From: Bryobacterales bacterium
GTDB lineage: Bacteria; Acidobacteriota; Terriglobia; Bryobacterales; Bryobacteraceae
DNA length: 64,000 bases
Assembly (NCBI GenBank): GCA_003164035.1
Contig: PLRS01000154.1
Span: 18,203 to 82,202 of the forward strand
Direction of reading: 5' to 3'
Below, one piece after another: positions 16,679 to 23,648 of this stretch. Numbering within the stretch: the first letter of the stretch is position 1; each line of letters starts with the position of its first letter. The notes under the pieces are model-generated. The model had not been told where the DNA came from and made no database searches. It saw only the letters and a list, made by a program, of their open reading frames with translations. The translations under genes were made by a program, and so were the position numbers.

Positions 16679-17728
16679 CTACTTCAGTTTGTTTACGATT
16701 TCCTCGGTGACAGCCTTGACCAGCGCGTCGATTTCCTCCGGCGTCAGATCGGCGCTGGCAATAGTAGCGCAGGGAGCGCCTCCGCCGGGAGCAATGGCGA
16801 TCTGGCCCGGCTTGGTGGGCAGGTCGCAGATCTCGCATGAGGGGCTGTCGATGCGAGGGTCGGGCAGGCCGAGTTTCTTCTTGATGGCCAGCAGATCGGC
16901 GGCCTTCTCGCCGGTGAAATGAGTGATGGGCGTGCCTAGCTGCGCGGCCAGCATCAGCGTCCAGCAGTAAGTGTCGGTAACCTCGACGTACCATTCGGCG
17001 TGGGTGACGGTATCGCCCCAGCAGACGATGCCGTGGTTCGACAGCAGGATGGTGTTGTGCGTCTTGACGAAAGGGATGACGGTGCGGGCGAATGCCGGCG
17101 TGCCGGGCGTCTCGTACGGGGAAACTGCGATCTTGCCGATGAAGACGTCGAATTCCGGAATGATGCAGGTGGGCGGCACCTTGCCGGTGATGGCGTAGGC
17201 GGTGGCGTGGGGCGGATGGCAGTGCACCACCGATTTGGCCTCCGGCACTTCCTTGTAAATCTCCATGTGCATCAGGATTTCGCTGGTGCGCGGTTTGCCG
17301 CCGGCCAGTTGATTCCCCTCCAGGTCCACCAGGCACATATCCTGGGGGCGAAGGTCGTACTTGCTGATCAGGGTGGGGGTGCAGATCACCTCGTTCGGGC
17401 CGAGGCGATAGGAAATGTTGCCGCCGTTGCCATCCACGAACTGGCGCATCCAGAGCTTCCTGCCCACGGCGCAGATCTCTTCCTTGACCGCTTCGGCTTG
17501 GGGCGAGTTGAACAGCGCCAGCCGCGCCGGATCGGCGCCGCTTGCGGCCGTCTCCGGGACGGGCGAGCCGCTAGTGGCCGCCAACTTCCTCTCGGCCAGA
17601 GCTTCCCTGGCGGAAGGAGTCAGAATGGCGCCGGGGGCGATGCGGATTTCAGTAGCGGATTCGCGCACGGCGGCGTCGATGTCTGAGAGCGTGACGACTT
17701 TGAGATGCGAAAGGTCGGTTACCTTCAT
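16679..17728 (-). CDS. Class II aldolase with microcompartment-like C-terminal tail
   Basis: 349 residues. An N-terminal extension of about 80 residues is followed by the class II aldolase/adducin domain with DGNGGNIS, zinc-binding H169 and H171 (VVHCHPPHATAYA) and H232 (LLSNHGIVCWG). It probably splits a phosphorylated deoxysugar such as fuculose- or rhamnulose-1-phosphate into DHAP and lactaldehyde. The C-terminus has a CEIC pair, a Gly/Pro-rich linker and an amphipathic helix EEIDALVKAVTEEIVNKLK, the pattern of an encapsulation peptide. Eighteen bases separate it from the upstream aldehyde dehydrogenase gene, so one operon is likely. Substrate assignment is inference from family and neighbour. 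Confidence 0.84.
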   Translation of the reverse strand: MKVTDLSHLKVVTLSDIDAAVRESATEIRIAPGAILTPSAREALAERKLAATSGSPVPETAASGADPARLALFNSPQAEAVKEEICAVGRKLWMRQFVDGNGGNISYRLGPNEVICTPTLISKYDLRPQDMCLVDLEGNQLAGGKPRTSEILMHMEIYKEVPEAKSVVHCHPPHATAYAITGKVPPTCIIPEFDVFIGKIAVSPYETPGTPAFARTVIPFVKTHNTILLSNHGIVCWGDTVTHAEWYVEVTDTYCWTLMLAAQLGTPITHFTGEKAADLLAIKKKLGLPDPRIDSPSCEICDLPTKPGQIAIAPGGGAPCATIASADLTPEEIDALVKAVTEEIVNKLK

Positions 17729-17746
17729 TTCGGTCCAATATCCTAT

Positions 17747-19162
17747 TTACACTACCCGCAGCGCCCCGCCCCCCATCACGATGCGCCGCTCGCGGGTAAA
17801 AGTGAGCGGCGTGGTGACTCCTTCCCCGGTGGGCGTGGCGATGCTATGGCTCGAGTAGCCGGGGCTGCCGATGCCGAGCGAACCATAGCACGGCGCATTC
17901 TGCACGAACAGCGTGCAATTCATGGCGCGGCCCATTTTGGTGACGTTCTCCACGTTGCGGGAATGAATGATGGCGGTGTGCCGGTAGCCGTGCTCGGCCT
18001 TCACGGAGGCGGCGATGGCGGCATCCACATCGGCGAACCGCACCACCGGGAGGAAAGGCATCATCTGTTCTTCCTGCACGAAGGGGTGGTTTTCTTCCGT
18101 TTCGCCGAACAACAGATCGGTTGGGGAAAGCAGCGAAATCCCGGCGGCGCGGGCCAGCACGGCGGTGTCTTTGCCGACGTAATCCTTATTGACGTGAGGG
18201 GTCCCGTCGGGGTCGAAACGGAAAGCCGCCTTGGTGAGGCGGTCGATGGCGCCGCGATCGAGTTCCAGGGCGCCGGCGCGGCGCATGGCGTCGATGAATG
18301 CATCGGCCACGCGTTCCAGTACGAAGATTTCCTTTTCGGCGATACAGAGAATGTTGTTGTCGAAGCCGGCGCCGAGGATGATGGAGCTGGCGGCGAGGTC
18401 GAGATCGGCGGTCTCATCCACCACTACCGGCGGATTGCCGGGGCCGGCGGCGATCACGCGCTTGCCGAAACGGCTGGCGGCCTTCACCACCCCCGGACCG
18501 CCGGTGACGCACAGCAGCGCGACGCCGGGGTGGGCGAAAATCTCCTCCGCGGCCTGGATGGTGGGTTCGGCCATGGTGGTCAGCACATTGGCCACGCCCA
18601 ACTCGCGCTCGATTTCGCGGTTGAACATCTGCAGCCCAAGCGCGGTGACTTTGGCGCCGGCCGGATGCGGGCTGAAAACGGCGGTATTGCCGGCGGCCAG
18701 GATATTGATGGCGTTGCTGGCCAGGGTCGGGACGCAGTGCGTGGCCGGCAGCACCATGCCGATGACGCCCCAGGGGGCGTGCTCGATCACGCACAGGCCG
18801 GTCGAATCGCTCATGGCCTGGCTGGTCATGGCTTCCGTCCCCAGGATGTAGCGGATGTTCTGCAGCTTGACGATTTTGTGATCGACGCGGCCCAGCCCGG
18901 TTTCGGCCAGCTCGATGCGCGCCAGCTCGGGAGCGTTGTCGGCGCAGACGCGCCTGACAATGGCGCACATGCGCCCACGGTCGGCCAGGCTCATCGCGGC
19001 GACCCGCTTCTGGGCCACGCCGGCGGCGGCAACAGCCTCATCCACGGTGGCGAAAACGCCGTCGCCGGGCGCGGGCCGTGCGGCAGCGGCCGGCTCCCCG
19101 GCGAGACGCGCTACCACCTCCCGAGTGATGCGCGCGATCAGTTCCTCCCGGTCTACAACCAT
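17747..19162 (-). CDS. CoA-acylating aldehyde dehydrogenase (PduP/EutE type)
   Basis: 471 residues from the ATG at 19162, which begins MVVDREELIARITREVVARL. This N-terminal amphipathic helix looks like the encapsulation peptide of PduP-type enzymes and is followed by an Ala/Pro linker. The catalytic domain starts near TVDEAVAAAGVAQKRV and has the nucleophile cysteine in FDNNILCIAEKE. Such enzymes turn propionaldehyde or acetaldehyde into acyl-CoA inside bacterial microcompartments. The in-frame sequence upstream of 19162 is Arg/Pro rich and not coding. No shell protein gene is in the window. The pairing with a class II aldolase fits fucose/rhamnose-type compartments. Confidence 0.88.
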   Translation of the reverse strand: MVVDREELIARITREVVARLAGEPAAAARPAPGDGVFATVDEAVAAAGVAQKRVAAMSLADRGRMCAIVRRVCADNAPELARIELAETGLGRVDHKIVKLQNIRYILGTEAMTSQAMSDSTGLCVIEHAPWGVIGMVLPATHCVPTLASNAINILAAGNTAVFSPHPAGAKVTALGLQMFNREIERELGVANVLTTMAEPTIQAAEEIFAHPGVALLCVTGGPGVVKAASRFGKRVIAAGPGNPPVVVDETADLDLAASSIILGAGFDNNILCIAEKEIFVLERVADAFIDAMRRAGALELDRGAIDRLTKAAFRFDPDGTPHVNKDYVGKDTAVLARAAGISLLSPTDLLFGETEENHPFVQEEQMMPFLPVVRFADVDAAIAASVKAEHGYRHTAIIHSRNVENVTKMGRAMNCTLFVQNAPCYGSLGIGSPGYSSHSIATPTGEGVTTPLTFTRERRIVMGGGALRVV

Positions 19163-19403
19163 GAATCTTCCAAGGTACCATCCTGCGCGGGGAGGAGGGC
19201 GGCGCAACGGGCGTCCACCCCGGCCACGCGCCCGGCACGAATGAGCCCTCGCGACGGTGCCGCCCGCGCGTGCTATGCTTTCGACATACGAGGGCATGCT
19301 AGAATTGCGGGCCGCGGCGCAAGTTTCCCTCAACCCGGAAAAGCCGGAAACTGCCTCCCACCACCCGCGCGTCTACCGACTTATGCGCCTCTGACGTGGC
19401 CCC

Positions 19404-21668
19404 ATGTTCGAATTCCTATTCAAATACCCGGCGGCGCTTTTTCATAAAGGCCAATTTGTGTTTCTGACCCCATGGCCATTGTGGCTGCTGGGGGTGACTA
19501 TCGCGGCGGCGGCCGGGCTGTTGCTCTGGCACGTACGGCGCAACCACGGCCTGTTGAGCGGGCTGAGGCCGCTCGGGATCTGGCTGCTGGAATCCGGGTT
19601 GGTGGCGCTGATTCTGTTGCTTTTGTGGCATCCGGCGCTGAGCGTGGCCACGCTGCGGCCGCAGCAGAACGTCGTCGCGGTGCTGGTGGACGATTCGCGC
19701 AGCATGGCGATTCGCGACGAAGCTGGATCCACCCGCGAAGCCGCCGCCAAAGCCGTGCTGTCGGACGGCCTGCTGAAGAGCCTGGCCGGCCGCTTTCAGG
19801 TGCGGCTTTACCGCTTCGGCAAGGACCTGGAGCGGGTGCCCCAGCCCGACGCGCTGAATCCCACCGAACCGGCCACGCGCATTGGCGACACGCTGGAGCG
19901 GGTGCTGGCCGAATCGTCCTCGCTGCCGCTGGGCGCGATCGTGGTATTGAGCGACGGCGCCGACAATTCCGGCGGCTTGAATCTGGAGACTGTGGCGGCC
20001 ATCCGCCGGTCGCGTATTCCGGTCGATACCGTCGGCTTTGGCCAGGAGCATCCTGACCGCGACACCGAAGTGGTTGATGCGGTGGTGGCGCCGCGCGCGC
20101 TGCCCCAATCGCGGCTTTCGGCCGTGGTTACGCTGCAGAGCTACGGGCTTTCGGGGACGCGAGCCAAGCTTAGCGTACGGGACGGCGGGAAGGTTCTGGC
20201 CGGGCAGGACATCACCCTCAAGGGCGATGGCGCGCTCCAGACCGAAACGCTGGTCTTCAATTGCGGCGACGCCGGCGCCAAGACGCTCCAGATCGGCGTC
20301 GATCCGCTGCCCGGCGAGGCCAACCAGGCCAATAACCGCCTGGCTCGCCTGGTCAATGTGGAATCCCGTAAACCCCGCATTCTGTACATGGAAGGCGAAC
20401 CGCGTTGGGAGTATAAGTTCATCCGCCGCTCGCTGCCGTTCCTCCCGGGAGACGACCACGCCGAACAGGAAATCTTCAGCATGCTCCGCACTACCCAGAA
20501 CAAAATGTACATGCAGGGGCAAAAGGATCCCAAGGAACTGGCCGATGGCTTCCCCTCCAAGGCGGAAGACCTGTTCGCGTTCCAGGGGTTGATTATCGGC
20601 AGCGTGGAGGCCAATTACTTCTCGGTCACCCAGCAGCAATTGATTCGCGATTTCGTGGACCGGCGCGGCGGCGGCGTGCTGTTCCTGGGCGGCCGGGCCA
20701 CCCTCTCCGATGGCGGCTGGGTGAGTTCGCCTCTGGCCGATCTGGTTCCGGTCAACCTGCCGAATACGCGCCCCACTTTTCACCGCGATTTTACCGGCGA
20801 GGAATTGACGCCCGAAGGAGCGCAGTCGAGCATCTGCCGGCTCGACGACGACCCCGCGCGCAACGCCGAACGCTGGAAGAAGATGCCTCAAATGGCCAAT
20901 TACCAGGAAGTGGGCGACGCCAAACCCGGCGCCACCGTGCTGCTCGAATCCACGCCCCCCAAGCGCAAGTTCCCGCTGCTGGTCACCGAAAATTACGGCC
21001 GCGGGCGAACCGTGCTGTTCGCCACCGAGGGAAGCTGGCGCTGGAAAATGTGGCTGCCGCACGACGACCACACCCAGGAAACCTTCTGGCAGCAAATGCT
21101 GCGCTTCCTGGTGACGGATACGCCGGGGCAGGTGGTGGCGTCCACGCCCAAACAGGTGCTCGACGACGAAAGCAATTTGCCGCTGCGGGTGGAAGTCCGC
21201 GACAAGGCCTACAAGCCGGTCACGGACGCCAAAGTTCAGGCGCGGATATTGAAGCCGGACGGCACCAGCGTGACGGTGGAGTTGACGCCGAAGCCTCTCG
21301 AGGAAGGCATCTACTCGGGTGAGTGGACGGCAGAGGCGCCGGGGTCGTACGTGGCCGAGATCATCGCCGGGCACGAGCAGGAAGAGATCGGGCAGGACGT
21401 GCTGAGTTTCCGGCGCGAGGATGGCATCGCTGAGAATTTTCATACCGGACAGAACAAGGAACTGCTGCGGAAGCTCGCGAACGAGACCGGCGGCCGATAC
21501 TATCGTCCCGATCAGGCGTCAAAATTAGGAGAAGAGATTGCCTACTCCGAAGCCGGCATCACAGCACGGGAGACGCGCGATTTGTGGGATATGCCGGCGG
21601 TGTTTCTACTGGCGCTGGGTTTGAAGGCCGCCGAATGGCTGCTGCGGCGAAACTGGGGGGTGGTGTAA
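19404..21668 (+). CDS. Membrane VWA protein with glutamine-amidotransferase-like domain
   Basis: 754 residues. Two or three N-terminal membrane segments (within residues 20-90) are followed by a von Willebrand A domain with a DxSxS metal site (LVDDSRSM), a beta-sandwich middle part, then a GATase-like Rossmann domain (LIIGSVEANYFSVTQQQL and GGGVLFLGGRATLSDGG) and a C-terminal membrane helix. This layout is common in large BatA-like proteins of Acidobacteria and Planctomycetes. It heads a plus-strand cluster running to 33472 with MoxR and DUF58. Its job is unknown; a role in envelope complex assembly by MoxR chaperones is inference. Confidence 0.8.
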   Translation: MFEFLFKYPAALFHKGQFVFLTPWPLWLLGVTIAAAAGLLLWHVRRNHGLLSGLRPLGIWLLESGLVALILLLLWHPALSVATLRPQQNVVAVLVDDSRSMAIRDEAGSTREAAAKAVLSDGLLKSLAGRFQVRLYRFGKDLERVPQPDALNPTEPATRIGDTLERVLAESSSLPLGAIVVLSDGADNSGGLNLETVAAIRRSRIPVDTVGFGQEHPDRDTEVVDAVVAPRALPQSRLSAVVTLQSYGLSGTRAKLSVRDGGKVLAGQDITLKGDGALQTETLVFNCGDAGAKTLQIGVDPLPGEANQANNRLARLVNVESRKPRILYMEGEPRWEYKFIRRSLPFLPGDDHAEQEIFSMLRTTQNKMYMQGQKDPKELADGFPSKAEDLFAFQGLIIGSVEANYFSVTQQQLIRDFVDRRGGGVLFLGGRATLSDGGWVSSPLADLVPVNLPNTRPTFHRDFTGEELTPEGAQSSICRLDDDPARNAERWKKMPQMANYQEVGDAKPGATVLLESTPPKRKFPLLVTENYGRGRTVLFATEGSWRWKMWLPHDDHTQETFWQQMLRFLVTDTPGQVVASTPKQVLDDESNLPLRVEVRDKAYKPVTDAKVQARILKPDGTSVTVELTPKPLEEGIYSGEWTAEAPGSYVAEIIAGHEQEEIGQDVLSFRREDGIAENFHTGQNKELLRKLANETGGRYYRPDQASKLGEEIAYSEAGITARETRDLWDMPAVFLLALGLKAAEWLLRRNWGVV

Positions 21669-21669
21669 C

Positions 21670-22758
21670 GTGTGGAGCGGACTCTCAGTCTGCCACGCCG
21701 GGACTCCTCCCGGCGCGTTTGGTTGCGGCTACGCTGCTTTGTGGGGCAGGTTGGTAACCTGCGAACCGATTGTTAATCGGTTCCGCCGGGCGCCAGCCCG
21801 GCAACTCCTCGACAAGCCCAAGAGTTGGCCCACTCCGCGAGTACGGAGCCTGATCTGGGCCCTGCTGGCCTGTGCCTTTTCCGCCCATGCTGCCACCTAC
21901 TACGTCGCGATCTCCGGTCTTGGCGGCGAGCCGGATTACGACCAGCGCTTCAAAATGTGGGCCGAAGATATCGATGGCAGCATCAAAAAGGCCGGGGGCA
22001 ACCCGATCACTCTAATCGCTCCGAACCGGGACCAGATCCGCGCGCGGCTGGAGGAGCTTTCCCGCACCGCGAAACCCGACGATGCGCTGGTCTTGATGCT
22101 GATCGGCCACGGCAGTTACGACGGGGTGGACTACAAGTTCAATATTCCCGGGCCGGATATCACGGCGGGGGAACTGGCGGCGGCGCTGGACCGGATTCCG
22201 GCTACGCGGCAGTGCGTGGTGGTGATGACCAGCTCGAGCGGCGGGGCCATTGCCGCCCTGCGCAAGGAGGGCCGCGTGGTGATCGCCTCCACCAAGAGCG
22301 GCACGGAGAAGAACGCGTCCATGTTCGCGCGCTATTGGGCCGAGGCCCTGCGCGACCCGGCGGCCGATAGCGACAAGAACGAAGCGGTGACGGCGCTGGA
22401 AGCGTTTCTGTTCGCCCAGCACAAAGTGGCCGAATACTTCGATTCCCAAAAGCGGCTGGCCACCGAGCACGCCGTTCTGGAAGATACCGGCAAGGGCGAA
22501 GGCGAGCGCACCCCATCGGTGGAAAACGGAGAAGGGAAACTCGCCGGCAGCTTCACCGTGGTTCGCCTGGGCGCCAACGCCGCCGCCGCGCGCGACCCCG
22601 CCAAACGCGAACTGCTAGCCAAGAAGGAAGCCCTGGAGCAGGCCATCGACAAGCTGAAATACGATAAAGCCGCCCTCGCCGCCGCGGAGTACAAACGTCA
22701 ATTGACCGGCCTGCTGCTGGAACTGGCCCGTACCCAGGAGGCGCTGGATAAGCCATGA
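21670..22758 (+). CDS. Caspase/C13-like protein lacking the catalytic cysteine
   Basis: The frame is open from GTG 21670, but the first 60 residues are REP and palindrome sequence; the natural protein probably starts near 21841-21850 (SLIWALLACAFSAHA is a signal peptide). TTG codons at about 21739 and 21751 are other choices. The domain that follows has the order of a caspase-like peptidase: beta strand YYVAISGLGG, histidine H147 in LIGHGS, then VVVMTSSSGGA (residues 183-193) where active enzymes carry SCHSG. The cysteine is replaced by serine, so peptidase activity is unlikely. A coiled-coil-like C-terminal tail ends the protein. Start is uncertain. Confidence 0.68.
   Translation: MWSGLSVCHAGTPPGAFGCGYAALWGRLVTCEPIVNRFRRAPARQLLDKPKSWPTPRVRSLIWALLACAFSAHAATYYVAISGLGGEPDYDQRFKMWAEDIDGSIKKAGGNPITLIAPNRDQIRARLEELSRTAKPDDALVLMLIGHGSYDGVDYKFNIPGPDITAGELAAALDRIPATRQCVVVMTSSSGGAIAALRKEGRVVIASTKSGTEKNASMFARYWAEALRDPAADSDKNEAVTALEAFLFAQHKVAEYFDSQKRLATEHAVLEDTGKGEGERTPSVENGEGKLAGSFTVVRLGANAAAARDPAKRELLAKKEALEQAIDKLKYDKAALAAAEYKRQLTGLLLELARTQEALDKP
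21671..21716 (+). repeat. REP family B, copy 2
   Basis: Nearly identical to copy 1 (same CTCC hairpin loop). It starts three bases after the stop of the VWA gene and forms the beginning of the open frame of the next gene. Confidence 0.87.
21743..21802. repeat. Palindromic repeat family C, copy 1
   Basis: Three short hairpins in a row: GCAGGTTGGTAACCTGC, AACCGATTGTTAATCGGTT and GCCGGGCGCCAGCCCGGC. The second and third recur at 33705-33748. They lie within the open frame of the caspase-like gene. Confidence 0.65.
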
Positions 22759-22765
22759 AGCGCTC

Positions 22766-22810
22766 GTGGAGCGGACTCTCAGTCTGCCACGCCGGGACTC
22801 GTCCCGGCGC
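22766..22810 (+). repeat. REP family B, copy 3 (left of RAYT)
   Basis: GTGGAGCGGACTCTCAGTCT followed by the hairpin GCCGGGA-CTCG-TCCCGGC. With the inverted copy at 22904-22948 it forms a pair on the left side of the RAYT gene. Confidence 0.9.
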
Positions 22811-22903
22811 GTTTCCCTGCGGTCTCTGGCAGGTGGCGAGAGGTCTGCACGTAGACGCGGTCGGCGCCGAGTGCGGAGTACCCGACAGGGTCGAGCCGGG
22901 CAA

Positions 22904-22948
22904 GCGCCGGGACGAGTCCCGGCGCGGCAGACTAGGAGTCCGCTCCAC
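22904..22948 (-). repeat. REP family B, copy 4 (inverted, contains RAYT stop)
   Basis: Inverted partner of 22766-22810 with hairpin GCCGGGA-CGAG-TCCCGGC. The RAYT stop codon (22932-22934) lies within this unit, at a base change in the conserved CAGACTGAGAGTCC part (here CAGACTAGGAGTCC). Confidence 0.9.
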
Positions 22949-23492
22949 CGGCGCGCTCTCCCGCCGCCGCACTCGACCACGGATACTCCTCAGGGCGCCC
23001 GACCAACCCAGCCTTCACCGGGTTGGACTCGATATACGCGACAATGCGGTCGAACTCGTCCGCATTCCGCACCCAATGGTCGTAGCTCTCGGCTTGCCAG
23101 AAGGACTCTCCGGTACGGCCCAGTATCCGGTTCGCTTCGCGGGCGGTGGCGCCCTTCAGCGATCCGAGCAATCGGGAGGGCGAAACCAGCGGGAGCAGCA
23201 GCGCATGGACGTGATTCGCCATTACAACCCAAGACCTGAGCTCATAATGCCCCAGTTCCACCCCGCGCCGCAGCGAGGCCACGATGGTTCTGGCGATCGG
23301 TTCCTGACGCAGGTACAGCGGTCCGTCTTGGGTCGTGTCGAGGTAACGATCCATCCACACGAAAGCCCCGCCCGCACTGAGATGGGCCGGTGGAGGATAC
23401 CTGTTGTGGGGAAGGCTGCCGTGCAAATGCCAGGTGACGAAGAGCCAACGCCCCAGCGGGTAGCGGTGGGGGAGACGGCGCGAATCCTGCAT
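22932..23492 (-). CDS. REP-associated tyrosine transposase (RAYT, Y1 family)
   Basis: 186 residues, typical for TnpA-REP proteins. The HUH motif is H94-V-H96 in MANHVHALLL; the catalytic tyrosine is Y137 in QAESYDHWVRN; the family end IVAYIESNPVKAGLV, then EEYPWSSA follows. RAYTs nick and move single-stranded REP sequences and are usually single-copy domesticated relatives of IS200. The ATG at 23492 fits the start of the known fold; the frame is open further upstream only through REP sequence. It lies antisense to its neighbours, between two inverted REP pairs (22766-22948 and 23533-23707) that share one consensus. The enzyme looks intact. Confidence 0.93.
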   Translation of the reverse strand: MQDSRRLPHRYPLGRWLFVTWHLHGSLPHNRYPPPAHLSAGGAFVWMDRYLDTTQDGPLYLRQEPIARTIVASLRRGVELGHYELRSWVVMANHVHALLLPLVSPSRLLGSLKGATAREANRILGRTGESFWQAESYDHWVRNADEFDRIVAYIESNPVKAGLVGRPEEYPWSSAAAGERAGGADS

Positions 23493-23532
23493 AGAGTTAG
23501 AGTCGATTCCGATCGCGGATTTCTCGACAAAA

Positions 23533-23578
23533 TGTGGAGCGGACTCCCAGTCTGCCACGCCGGGACTTATCCCGGCGC
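23533..23578 (+). repeat. REP family B, copy 5 (right of RAYT)
   Basis: GTGGAGCGGACTCCCAGTCT and the hairpin GCCGGGA-CTTA-TCCCGGC. With the inverted copy at 23663-23707 it forms the pair upstream of the RAYT start. Confidence 0.9.
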
Positions 23579-23648
23579 GTTTTCCCGGTCGGCGGCGAAA
23601 GCTCTGCATCCGGATACAGTCGCTACCGACTCGGGAGTTCTCGACAAA

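Noticed and set aside
16588..19403. BMC shell genes near the aldolase and aldehyde dehydrogenase
   Set aside because: No frame of the right size and sequence for BMC-H or BMC-P occurs here.
22755..23648. Upstream extension of the TPR peptidase frame through the RAYT region
   Set aside because: The extension reads antisense through the RAYT gene and REP units and contains no domain; the RAYT frame on the minus strand has catalytic residues.
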